Of a stretch of DNA of 64,000 nucleotides, positions 17,109 to 25,094 are shown one piece after another; the first letter of the stretch is position 1; each line of letters opens with the position of its first letter. This DNA comes from UBA4877 sp002399285 (GTDB lineage Bacteria; Bacillota; Thermoanaerobacteria; Thermoanaerobacterales; UBA4877). The DNA is taken from assembly GCA_036771835.1 (NCBI GenBank), contig DAIPGN010000003.1:82707-146706 (forward strand), read 5' to 3'. The position numbers and the translations under genes are program-made. The notes beneath the pieces are model-generated. The model was not told where the DNA came from. It ran no database searches and saw only the letters and a list, made by a program, of their open reading frames with translations.

Positions 17109-17390
17109 CTATTTAAAGATCCTTTTCATTACTCCGCCTTCTTTTTCCTTAGGCCTTTGTCCCTGAATATAAGTCAGGCTGTCTATATCTCCGTCTATAG
17201 TGAGTTTTCCGTCTTCCAGACTATAGCGCGTTATATGCATATTCTGCCCCCTTATCGTAAGGACGCCCAGCGAGGTCGAAAGGGTGATGCTGTCGTCGCT
17301 GAAATTCTGTACGTCCTCCACTCCAGTGGCAGTTATCTTCTTTCTGCTTTCCAGTGTGACGTTTTGCCCGGCCGCAATCTTTTCGTCCAT
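17109..17390 (-). CDS. yabP: Sporulation protein YabP
   Basis: A 93-residue, beta-rich protein of the YabP/YqfC family: HNVTLESRKKI-like opening (here QNVTLESRKKITATGVEDV), FSDDSITLSTSLGVLTIRG, then HITRYSLEDGKLTIDGDID and the closing YIQGQRPKEK. The family is expressed in the mother cell from sigma-E promoters and is found only in spore formers. The start is the ATG behind GGAGGGGG. It heads the yabP-yabQ-divIC cluster. Confidence 0.92.
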   Translation of the reverse strand: MDEKIAAGQNVTLESRKKITATGVEDVQNFSDDSITLSTSLGVLTIRGQNMHITRYSLEDGKLTIDGDIDSLTYIQGQRPKEKEGGVMKRIFK

Positions 17391-17443
17391 AAATATACAC
17401 CCCCTCCTACAGTATTTTATGAGGTTGGGGTGTAAAATTAGAC

Positions 17444-18244
17444 CTACATATTCGGTAATTCTCTCAGCGGCCTGGCCGTCTTGCCATTATAGGCCGCCAT
17501 CATCTCCGAAACTATGCTCACCGCTATTTCTTCGGGGGTCTCCGCCCCCAGATCCAGCCCTATCGGAGAATTTACCCTTTTCAGCTTTTCCGCATCGCAG
17601 CCGTCCTCGATCATGGATCTAAATGTGTTTGCCACCTTCCTGCGGCTGCCTATCATGCCTATGTAGAACGCTGGCATATCCAACACCGCCGAAAGGACCT
17701 CCCTGTCGTGCGTATGCCCTTCCGTGGCTATGACGACGGCATAGGACGGCAATACCTCCAGCTGCTTTATCCCTTCATTATACGGAGAGCAGATGATTTT
17801 GGAAGCCGCGGGGAATCTCTCCCTGTCCGCGATCTCCTTCCTGTCGTCCATCACGATATAATCATAGCCGAGAAACTCCAGCAGCCCCGCGAGGGCATGG
17901 CCCACATGCCCTCCTCCCGCAAGCACCGCCGTCAATTTCCCTATTATCACCTCAAAAAATATCTCTGCTGTTCCGCCGCACTCGGAATCCAATCCTCCGG
18001 AAACCTCTCGTGCCAGCACGTACTCTTTCTTAAAAGACCTCCCGCTCTTTATGGCTTTCAGCGCGTCGCTTACAGCCTGCTGCTCAAGGCCGCCTCCGCC
18101 TATGGTCCCCGATATGCTTCCGTCTTCGTATACGATCATCTTGGCATTATGCCGGGGAACGGAGCCCTTGGTGGATATTATGGTGGCTACGCAGATATTT
18201 CTTCTCTGTTCCGCTGCCCTTGCGATCTCCTCATATATATCCGT
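17444..18244 (-). CDS. XdhC/CoxI family molybdoenzyme maturation protein
   Basis: A protein of about 266 residues in the XdhC/CoxI family, which inserts or matures molybdenum cofactor in xanthine-dehydrogenase-type hydroxylases. Visible parts are the N-terminal IIGGGGLEQQ-like loop (SGTIGGGGLEQQAV) and a Rossmann domain (AVLAGGGHVGHALAGLLEF). The first ATG (18139) would cut off conserved family sequence. In-frame homology (YEEIARAAEQRR, ATIISTKGSVPRHN) runs 35 codons further to 18244, where an ACG stands at the expected initiator (T/M-DIYEEI), with GGAGTGAGG upstream. A non-standard ACG start, or ATA 18238, is inferred. It overlaps the MobA-like gene by 14 bases. Confidence 0.8.
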   Translation of the reverse strand, partial: TDIYEEIARAAEQRRNICVATIISTKGSVPRHNAKMIVYEDGSISGTIGGGGLEQQAVSDALKAIKSGRSFKKEYVLAREVSGGLDSECGGTAEIFFEVIIGKLTAVLAGGGHVGHALAGLLEFLGYDYIVMDDRKEIADRERFPAASKIICSPYNEGIKQLEVLPSYAVVIATEGHTHDREVLSAVLDMPAFYIGMIGSRRKVANTFRSMIEDGCDAEKLKRVNSPIGLDLGAETPEEIAVSIVSEMMAAYNGKTARPLRELPNM

Positions 18245-18815
18245 TTACCTCACTCCCTATCCTGATATATTCCTCCGGCGTATCTATGTCGGTAAGAACG
18301 GAGTTGCCGCACTCCAGCCTTATGATCCTGTCCGCATGGGACGACAAGACCGGCCTGGCCCCTATATCGTCCCCCAGCGCCAGCAACTCGTCAGAATAGC
18401 CGCCGCCTATCAGCACGGGATGGCCGTCCCTCCCGCTGCACACCGGCACGACGATATCCCCCGCATCATTGAACCGGCCGATGATCCCGTCTATTATTTC
18501 CCGGGTAACGAACGGCATATCCCCCAGCATGATCATGTATCCGTCCGCACGGCCCGATGCCGATACTCCCTTCACTATGGACGACGCCATGCCCTCCTCC
18601 GTCATCTCATTATATACTATCCTCACGCCGTACCTTCTGCCGGTATCGCCGACCTCCCTGCTCCTGTATACCAGGCATACATCGTCCATCGAGGAAGAAG
18701 CCGCCTCCTCCAGCACCCTTTCTATGATGGTGCTGCTGCCCGAGGGCAGCGTGAGTTTCTCCCTGCCCATCCTCGCCGAAAAACCCGCCGCCAGTATCAC
18801 TCCTGCTATCTTCAT
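18231..18815 (-). CDS. MobA/MocA-like molybdopterin nucleotidyltransferase
   Basis: A 194-residue nucleotidyltransferase with the signature VILAAGFSARMGREKLTL at its N terminus, MIMLGDMPFVTREII in the middle (the GDMP aspartate binds Mg-NTP) and PVLIGGGYSDELLAL. Coupling to XdhC favours a MocA-type enzyme that makes the cytidine form of the cofactor, but GTP cannot be excluded. The frame is open to 18839, but GGGGAGAG 4-5 bases before ATG 18815 marks the start. The gene overlaps XdhC and lies next to a MoeA-like protein in a three-gene unit. Confidence 0.85.
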   Translation of the reverse strand: MKIAGVILAAGFSARMGREKLTLPSGSSTIIERVLEEAASSSMDDVCLVYRSREVGDTGRRYGVRIVYNEMTEEGMASSIVKGVSASGRADGYMIMLGDMPFVTREIIDGIIGRFNDAGDIVVPVCSGRDGHPVLIGGGYSDELLALGDDIGARPVLSSHADRIIRLECGNSVLTDIDTPEEYIRIGSEVNGYI

Positions 18816-18825
18816 ATCTCTCCCC

Positions 18826-19845
18826 TCATGGCTTTCCAAACGGGCATACCGGATAATAACAGACCCCGCACTTCTGGCACAGTCCCCCGTGAGACAGCAT
18901 GACGATATCCCTCCGTGTTATCCTGATATCCGCCAGCACCCTGGGATACAGTATGTCAAATATGGTCCTCCCGTCAAATATCGCGCACGCCGGAACGCCC
19001 AGTATGGGAATATCCCCAAGATACGCCATCATAAATACGCCTCCCGGCAGTACGCCCGTCCCATACTTCACTATCTCAGCGCCCGTATTTCTTATGCCGT
19101 CCGGCGTGGCGTCGTCGGCATCCACCGCCATACCGCCGCCCGTGCATATTATCTGCGCTCCCCTGCCTATCAAACTCAGGATGGCTTCGGTTATCTTGCC
19201 GGCCTCGTCGGGACAGTAGACAACGTCCAAAAACTGCCCGCCGTATTCCTCCAGCTTCTCCTTGAATACCGGTAAAAATCCGTCCTTTATCCTGCCGTAA
19301 TAGACCTCGTCCCCCGTTATAACAAAGCCGACCTTTTTATCGGCAAAGGGCAGAATGCGGAATATCCCATCGTCTCCCGCTATCCTCTCTGCCTCTTCGA
19401 TCCTGCTCTCTTCTATCACAAGAGGGGTTATCTTGCAGCTTGCCGCATGTTTGCCCGCCTTTACGGGTGTATAGTCGTGTATCGTGGATATGGTCAGTCC
19501 GTCTATATCGGAAATATCATAAAGTTTCTCCGTATCCACCCTGAATATACCGTCGGTCTTGGCCTTGAACTCCGCCTTCCCCTCCTTCGGCTCGCCGATG
19601 GACAGGCTTTTTCCTCCTATGGCCGAAGCCATACGCGAGGCCGCGGTATTTTCATGGAGATATCCTTCATTAAGTTCCATGACATAGATATGGTCTTTAC
19701 CCATGCTCTTTAATATCTCAATGTCCTGCTCCCGTATTATGTGGCCCTTCTTAAACTCCACCCTCTTTATCTCTCCCGGCACTATCCTGGTGAGGTCATG
19801 GGGAAGTACCATGCCCACCGCTTCTTCTATCGGAACAGTATTCAT
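18826..19845 (-). CDS. MoeA/CinA-domain molybdopterin-binding protein, Cys-rich tail
   Basis: A 339-residue protein with a molybdopterin-binding (MoCF_biosynth) domain in the second half: KVGFVITGDEVYYGRIKDGF, ICTGGGMAVDADDATPDG (the TGGxxxxxxD signature) and LGVPACAIFDGRTIFD. The N-terminal 150 residues resemble the MoeA-type partner region. It ends with an unusual cysteine cluster, CQKCGVCYYPVCPFGK, that could bind a metal. It starts at ATG 19845 behind GGAGGCG and heads the unit with MobA-like and XdhC. It probably handles molybdenum insertion or sensing. Confidence 0.82.
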   Translation of the reverse strand: MNTVPIEEAVGMVLPHDLTRIVPGEIKRVEFKKGHIIREQDIEILKSMGKDHIYVMELNEGYLHENTAASRMASAIGGKSLSIGEPKEGKAEFKAKTDGIFRVDTEKLYDISDIDGLTISTIHDYTPVKAGKHAASCKITPLVIEESRIEEAERIAGDDGIFRILPFADKKVGFVITGDEVYYGRIKDGFLPVFKEKLEEYGGQFLDVVYCPDEAGKITEAILSLIGRGAQIICTGGGMAVDADDATPDGIRNTGAEIVKYGTGVLPGGVFMMAYLGDIPILGVPACAIFDGRTIFDILYPRVLADIRITRRDIVMLSHGGLCQKCGVCYYPVCPFGKP

Positions 19846-19980
19846 CTGATCGCCTCCGGATTATATTGTTTCTATATTAATTCGATACTAAAAAGCGATT
19901 TCCTTTATATGCAGTCAATAATTGTGAAAAGTAAGCCAGCCCTTTATCTAATTTATTACTGATATGGAAATCATCTTTAC

Positions 19981-20009
19981 TTGTGACATATCCGTGAGTC
20001 CTATAAAAT
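19981..20009 (+). promoter_or_regulatory. Sigma-A-type promoter for the SLH glycosidase
   Basis: TTGTGA at 19981-19986, a 17-bp spacer, and TAAAAT at 20004-20009, followed 32 bases later by the TTG start with AAGGGGG between. The hexamers match the consensus at 4 and 5 of 6 positions. Confidence 0.55.
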
Positions 20010-20040
20010 GGACTTAGTACTTTCATAAGGGGGACTTAAT

Positions 20041-21591
20041 TTGAACAGATACATCAGGGCAGTGAGCTTACTGCTCATAATGGCTTTAGTAATTCCGTTA
20101 TCTATACATATGACGGGCACCGAGGGCAAGGGCAATATGACTGTGATGGGATACGCCACCAAGGATTACGCTTCAGACGTCGCCTCGGTCCAGTCCATAA
20201 ACAGCAACAAGGGAAGGCTGGACATGATCTCGTCCTTCGCTTATCTTATTTCGCAGCAGGGACTGGTGGGCAGCGATCACACGGATATTATAAATGCCGC
20301 CGTATCCAGCGGTGCAAAGCCTCTCATGGTCATATACAACTACGACCATGGGTTTAATGCCAAACTGGCGGAGGATATTCTCTCATCACCCAGCAGCCGC
20401 AAAGCCCTCATCGACTCGATAATGAGCAAGATGAGCCTGGGTTTTGAGGGTGTGAACATAGATATAGAAAACATTCCCTACAGTCTGCGTAATGACTATA
20501 ATACGTTCCTAAGGGAGTTGAAGGACCGGTTCGCCGGCAAATATGTACTTACCGCTGCCATACCGGCCAAGACTTTTGACAGTCAGGACAGTTGGTCGGG
20601 CGGCTTCGATTATAAGGAAATAGGTAAAACCGCCGATTATGTCATGATAATGGCGTACGACGAGCACTGGAGCGGAGGACTTCCCGGGCCGATCGCGTCC
20701 GTGGGGTGGACGGAAAAAGTGATAAAATACGCCGCGGACAATATGCAGGCAGACAAGATCTTGCTGGGCCTGGCCGCATACGGCTACGACTGGTCCGAAG
20801 TGGGGACTAAATCGCTCAACCAAAAGGATGCGGGTAAAATCGCCAATATGTCCAATACGAAGGTGAAGTTTGACAATACTGCAAAAGAAGTCAATATGGA
20901 ATACTATAAGGATGGGTTCAAGCATGTGGTCTGGCTGGAAGATGAACACAGCATAGGGCATAAGATAGCTCTCATAGAAAAGTACGGCCTGGCCGGCGTG
21001 GGCATATGGAAGCTTGGCGATGAAAATGAAAAATACTGGAATGTGCTCATGGGCGATGGAAAATATAATCAGATAGCATTCTCCGACGTCATAGACCACT
21101 GGGCGGAGGATCAGATAATCAGCCTTAAATCTAAAAATATAATAAACGGATATACAGACGGCAGGTTCAGCCCCAACAGTACGGTCACCAGGGCGGAGTT
21201 TGCAAAGATGATATGTACCGCCCAAAACATCGGCACGCAGAATGCCGACTACAAGGATACCTACTCTCATTGGGCAAGAGGATATATAGGAGCGCTGGAG
21301 AGCAAGGGCCTGATAACCGGGTATCCCGACGGGAGTTTCCGTCCGGACAATAAAATCACCAGAGAAGAGATGGCCTCCATACTTGCCAAGGCCGCAGGTC
21401 TGCAGCCGTCGAACGGCCGCATATTCGGCGATACCGGCAGTTCCTGGGCTGAAAGCTACATAAACGCAGCTTATAAAGCAGGGCTTATCCAGGGCTATGG
21501 AGACGGCAGCTTTAAACCGGGTGGCAGCGCCACGAGAGCTGAGACGGCCTCAATGATATATAATATGTTGTCTAAAGCAACTGGAAATTAA
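20041..21591 (+). CDS. GH18 glycosidase with three SLH domains
   Basis: A 516-residue exported protein: signal peptide (residues 1-27), glycoside hydrolase 18 domain of the YaaH/YdhD/SleL group (about 30-335), then three S-layer homology repeats (about 345-510). Its catalytic strand is FEGVNIDIENIP, keeping the D-x-E with the acid/base glutamate. Each SLH repeat carries the ITRAE-type motif (TVTRAEFAKMI, KITREEMASIL, SATRAETASMI). Relatives cut spore cortex or cell-wall glycan; the SLH repeats should hold it on pyruvylated wall polymer, agreeing with the CsaB-type gene at 26928. It starts with TTG behind AAGGGGG. Confidence 0.9.
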   Translation: MNRYIRAVSLLLIMALVIPLSIHMTGTEGKGNMTVMGYATKDYASDVASVQSINSNKGRLDMISSFAYLISQQGLVGSDHTDIINAAVSSGAKPLMVIYNYDHGFNAKLAEDILSSPSSRKALIDSIMSKMSLGFEGVNIDIENIPYSLRNDYNTFLRELKDRFAGKYVLTAAIPAKTFDSQDSWSGGFDYKEIGKTADYVMIMAYDEHWSGGLPGPIASVGWTEKVIKYAADNMQADKILLGLAAYGYDWSEVGTKSLNQKDAGKIANMSNTKVKFDNTAKEVNMEYYKDGFKHVVWLEDEHSIGHKIALIEKYGLAGVGIWKLGDENEKYWNVLMGDGKYNQIAFSDVIDHWAEDQIISLKSKNIINGYTDGRFSPNSTVTRAEFAKMICTAQNIGTQNADYKDTYSHWARGYIGALESKGLITGYPDGSFRPDNKITREEMASILAKAAGLQPSNGRIFGDTGSSWAESYINAAYKAGLIQGYGDGSFKPGGSATRAETASMIYNMLSKATGN

Positions 21592-21619
21592 ATTATTTAC
21601 ACTAGATCGGCACGGTCTG

Positions 21620-21653
21620 GAGCAGAGGGAAATTGATCCCTCTGTTCTTTTTA
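21620..21653 (+). terminator. Rho-independent terminator
   Basis: CAGAGGGA and TCCCTCTG form an 8-bp stem with a 6-base loop, followed by TTCTTTTTATT. It lies 30 bases after the glycosidase stop and overlaps the start of the convergent MFS gene's 3' end. Confidence 0.85.
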
Positions 21654-22892
21654 TTATTCCTCCTGCGTCTCCTTAAAGACGCCTCCGCGGGCACGGCTGT
21701 AAACGGCATACCACGCGAAGAACGCCAGGGCTATAAAACCGCAGATTATAAAGAATGTATTTGGCGATATGTAATTGAGCAGCACGCTGGTGACGGCAAT
21801 ACTCAATGGCGCAGTCGTTGTCCCTATGATCCCCATCGTGCTCAGCACCCTGCCCAGCAGATCCTCCGGTGTGGTCTTCTGTATCATGACCGATACTATG
21901 ACGCTGATTATTCCTGCGCCTATACCGGCGACAGCCATTATCGTCATGGCATAGTACAGGTTTGCAAATATGCCCAAAGTGGCCAGGCCGATCCCTATCG
22001 CCGCGATACCTATGGCAATGAGCGCATCAATGCCGGCGAACTTCATAAAAATGCCGACTAAAGCCGCGCCTGCCAAAGAACCCACCGAATATCCGGACAG
22101 CATCGAACTGTAACCGGCGACCTCCGCACCCAGCACATTATCGGCATAGACAGGCAGTATCACGTTGAGCGGGCCCAAAAGAGCATTCAATATGACCATC
22201 AGCATCAATAATACCTTTAGGTCGGCTCTCTTTGCCACATAGGATAATCCTTCCACAATGACCGAATAGAAACCCTTATCTTTCTCTTTTACGGCAGACT
22301 TGCCTCCTCCGGCAGCGATACGTATCATGGACACCAGCGCGCAGCTGATGAAGAACGAAGCCATATTGGCGTAGATGGTTGCGATGGTCCCGAATTGCTT
22401 TATGATTATACCTGCCAAAGCGGGACCCACTATTCCGACCAGCTGCTTCATGGTATTCATGGCGGAGTTTGCAGCTACCAGCGAATCTCCCTCCACGATC
22501 TGAGGCAGGATCGCGCCGGATGCTGGATTACAAAATTGTCCCAGGGTCGATAAGACAAAGGTAGCCGCATAGATCAATACGGGCGTCCAATTATCGCCGC
22601 TTATAAACACGGGAAGGAACATAAGTATGAGTCCTCTCATAAGGTCGCTTAAAACCATAATCGTTTTCCTGGTATACTTGTCCGCCGCGGCGCCGCCGAT
22701 AAAACCGAATATCCACGACGGTACGAAATACATTATCAGGTTCATACCCATAGCTATGGTAGAGCCGGTTTTATCGTAGATGAGCAGGGTGAGTCCCATC
22801 TCAAAAAAGGCATCGCCCAGCAGGGAAATGGTGCGGGCACACCACAGCAGCAGAAAAGATCGGTTTTTAAACACACGTGGAATCATTGACAA
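21654..22892 (-). CDS. MFS transporter
   Basis: A 412-residue polytopic protein with about 12 hydrophobic segments in the major facilitator superfamily (MFS_1/MFS_3, as in macrolide or enterobactin exporters). The loop between helices 2 and 3 has GGAAADKYTRKTIMVLSD, equivalent to the conserved GxxxDRxxRR motif. The substrate is unknown; such genes usually export drugs or siderophores. A 7-5-7 inverted repeat lies between the promoter and the ATG and may bind a local repressor, but no regulator gene is adjacent. Confidence 0.85.
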   Translation of the reverse strand: MSMIPRVFKNRSFLLLWCARTISLLGDAFFEMGLTLLIYDKTGSTIAMGMNLIMYFVPSWIFGFIGGAAADKYTRKTIMVLSDLMRGLILMFLPVFISGDNWTPVLIYAATFVLSTLGQFCNPASGAILPQIVEGDSLVAANSAMNTMKQLVGIVGPALAGIIIKQFGTIATIYANMASFFISCALVSMIRIAAGGGKSAVKEKDKGFYSVIVEGLSYVAKRADLKVLLMLMVILNALLGPLNVILPVYADNVLGAEVAGYSSMLSGYSVGSLAGAALVGIFMKFAGIDALIAIGIAAIGIGLATLGIFANLYYAMTIMAVAGIGAGIISVIVSVMIQKTTPEDLLGRVLSTMGIIGTTTAPLSIAVTSVLLNYISPNTFFIICGFIALAFFAWYAVYSRARGGVFKETQEE

Positions 22893-22911
22893 ACACCTCT
22901 TTTATTTATAA

Positions 22912-22969
22912 TTAATTACCTCATAATTAAGTCTATCTTAATCAGCAAATTTATTCTTTAATAATTATA
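22912..22969 (-). promoter_or_regulatory. Promoter and operator-like palindrome of the MFS gene
   Basis: On the minus strand TGCTATAAT (22964-22972) is a perfect extended -10 element. Downstream, TTAATTA-TGAGG-TAATTAA (22912-22930) is a perfect 7-5-7 inverted repeat placed where a repressor would block transcription. No -35 is evident. Confidence 0.45.
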
Positions 22970-23030
22970 GCATATATTATTGCAATCAGATGTATGATTT
23001 TTAAAAATTTTTTCTAAGATAAAAAGAATA

Positions 23031-23054
23031 AAAAAAAGGCTGCCGGAAGGCAGC
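23031..23054 (-). terminator. Rho-independent terminator
   Basis: On the minus strand GCTGCC-TTCC-GGCAGC is followed by C and seven T residues. It lies 9 bases beyond the stop of the small helical-protein gene. Confidence 0.85.
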
Positions 23055-23062
23055 GCAAGCAA

Positions 23063-23272
23063 CTACTTTTTAGAGATCTCAGATTCCCAGTAATCCTTTG
23101 CATTCGTCATTTTTTCTATCGTTTTTTCTCTCTCCGTGATAATGTCATGATACATGAGCTCGCATCCCTCGGCGGGAGCATCCTTGGCATATTCCCTGTA
23201 TAGCTCAAGGTTCTTCTTTTCCATTTCTATCGCCTTTTTGAGGTTGTCCACATGCTTTTGAGGATTTCCCAT
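23063..23272 (-). CDS. Small helical protein, unknown function
   Basis: A 69-residue, highly charged protein that I do not assign to a family. It appears to form two amphipathic helices (LKKAIEMEKKNLELYREYA and YHDIITEREKTIEKMT) joined by DAPAEGCE. The spacing of glutamates and the ELYREYA segment recall half of a ferritin-like or rubrerythrin helical hairpin, but the full metal ligand set is not there. It has GGGAAGG before ATG 23272 and its own terminator, so expression is likely. Confidence 0.65.
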   Translation of the reverse strand: MGNPQKHVDNLKKAIEMEKKNLELYREYAKDAPAEGCELMYHDIITEREKTIEKMTNAKDYWESEISKK

Positions 23273-23326
23273 ATTTATCCTTCCCTTCTGGGTAGATTAT
23301 ATCACTAATCATTGTGAATACAAAAT

Positions 23327-24262
23327 CTACATCATTTCCCTCGCTGCTTTGACTATATCGCCTGCGGTGAGTCCATACTTTTTTATGACCGCGTCGGGCG
23401 TTCCCGATTCCCCGAAGGTGTCACTTACTCCTATCCTCTTGACCCTTGCCGGATAATTCTCCGAAAGCACCTCGCATACCGCAGAGCCAAGTCCGCCGTA
23501 TATGCTGTGTTCTTCGCAGGTCATCACCCTGCCGGTCTTACGGGCCGTATCGACTATAATATCCTTATCTATCGGCTTGATCGTGTGTATATCTATGACC
23601 TCAGCCGCTATCCCCTCTTTGCTCAGTATGTCTGCCGCCTCCATAGCCATAGCCACCATCATGCCGGTCGCTACAATGCTTATGGACTTACCTTCTCTAA
23701 GCTTTATTCCACAACCTATCTCGAATTTCTGTGAATCGTCATATATAACGGGTATGTTCGGCCTTCCCAGCCTTATATACACCGGTCCCTTATATTCTGC
23801 CGCCAGCTCAGTAAGACGCGCCGCGGATACGGCGTCGGCCGGTACCAATACGGTCATGTTGGGCAGCCCTCTCATTAGGTTTATATCTTCAACGGACTGG
23901 TGGGTGGCCCCGTCCTCTCCTACGGACAGCCCCGCGTGGGTCGCCGCTATCTTTACATTGAGGTTGGGATAGCACACCGAGTCCCTTATCTGGTCGTACG
24001 TCCTCCCTGTGGCAAATACCGCAAAGCTGCTGGCGAAGGGTATCTTGCCGCATGTGGCCAGGCCTGCCGCAGTGCCTATCATATCCTGCTCCGATATGCC
24101 CATATCAAAGAACCTGTCGGGGTATTCCTTTGCAAATTCGTTGGTCTTTGTGGATTTGGAGAGGTCGGCGTCCAGCACCACTATATCCTGTCTTTTCGAG
24201 CCGAGCTCTAAGAGCGTCTTTCCATATGCCTCTCTCGTCGCAATCTTATTCAATGCTCTCAC
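23327..24262 (-). CDS. Transketolase, C-terminal subunit
   Basis: A 311-residue protein equal to the pyrimidine-binding and C-terminal domains of transketolase. Motifs: VVLDADLSKSTKTNEFA near the start, DMGISEQDMIGTAAGLA (the glutamate that activates thiamine diphosphate), FAVFATGRTYDQIRDS, and THAGLSVGEDGATHQ. It works with the N-terminal subunit whose gene precedes it with a 17-base overlap. The start may be GTG 24262 or TTG 24253; AGAGGTG is better placed for the TTG. Together they interconvert pentose and hexose phosphates. Confidence 0.92.
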   Translation of the reverse strand: MRALNKIATREAYGKTLLELGSKRQDIVVLDADLSKSTKTNEFAKEYPDRFFDMGISEQDMIGTAAGLATCGKIPFASSFAVFATGRTYDQIRDSVCYPNLNVKIAATHAGLSVGEDGATHQSVEDINLMRGLPNMTVLVPADAVSAARLTELAAEYKGPVYIRLGRPNIPVIYDDSQKFEIGCGIKLREGKSISIVATGMMVAMAMEAADILSKEGIAAEVIDIHTIKPIDKDIIVDTARKTGRVMTCEEHSIYGGLGSAVCEVLSENYPARVKRIGVSDTFGESGTPDAVIKKYGLTAGDIVKAAREMM

Positions 24263-25076
24263 CTCTCTCCGTAAGCTCCGCTATGGCCTGCTCCATCTGC
24301 TCCTTATTGGGCGCAGTGCCGTGCCAGCCTACCTGGTTCTCCATAAATGATACTCCCTTGCCCTTTACTGTGTTCGCAATTATGATCGTCGGCCTGTCCT
24401 TTATCTCTTTAGCCTTTTCCACGGCATCGATTATCTGTTGTACGTCATGGCCGTCGATCCTGATGGTGTACCATCCGAACGCCTTCCACTTATCCTCTAT
24501 CGGTTCTATGTTCATGACCTTCTCATTGGGGCCGTCTATCTGAAGGCCGTTGTGATCCAGGATAGCCGTAAGGTTATCCAGCTTATAGTGGGCCGCGGAC
24601 ATGGCCGCCTCCCATATCTGTCCTTCCTCGCATTCCCCGTCTCCCAATACGGCATACACCCTATAGTCCTTCTTATCGAGTTTGCCTGCCAAGGCCATTC
24701 CGTTGGCTGCCGAGAGTCCCTGTCCTAAAGAACCCGTGGTCATGTCCACACCGGGTGTGTCGTTCATATTGGGATGACCTTGAAGCTTGGTATTTATCTT
24801 TCTGAACGTCTTCAATTCCTCTTTAGGTATGAAGCCCCTCTCAGCCAATGCCGCATACAGCACGGGGGACGCATGTCCCTTTGACAGCACCAGCCTGTCC
24901 CTGTCTTCCCACCTCGGGTTTTTGGGATCCACATTCATTTCCTTGAAATAGAGCACGGCAAGGATATCCGCCGCAGAGAGCGATCCTCCCGGGTGGCCCG
25001 ACTGGGCTTCATAAATCATTTCTACTATATCGATCCTCATATCGTTGGCTGTTTTGCGCAATTCCCTCAAGTCCAA
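24246..25076 (-). CDS. Transketolase, N-terminal subunit
   Basis: A 276-residue protein containing the thiamine-diphosphate-binding half of transketolase. The cofactor motif is LGDGECEEGQIWEAAMSAA, with QSGHPGGSLSAADILAVLY and TGSLGQGLSAANGMALA upstream. It starts at TTG 25076 behind GGAAGGTGG. Such split transketolases are common in Clostridia and archaea; the partner lies directly downstream and overlaps by 17 bases. The two follow the thioredoxin reductase gene by 18 bases, so the three may share a transcript. Confidence 0.92.
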   Translation of the reverse strand: MDLRELRKTANDMRIDIVEMIYEAQSGHPGGSLSAADILAVLYFKEMNVDPKNPRWEDRDRLVLSKGHASPVLYAALAERGFIPKEELKTFRKINTKLQGHPNMNDTPGVDMTTGSLGQGLSAANGMALAGKLDKKDYRVYAVLGDGECEEGQIWEAAMSAAHYKLDNLTAILDHNGLQIDGPNEKVMNIEPIEDKWKAFGWYTIRIDGHDVQQIIDAVEKAKEIKDRPTIIIANTVKGKGVSFMENQVGWHGTAPNKEQMEQAIAELTERGESIE

Positions 25077-25094
25077 ACTTATCCACCTTCCTTT

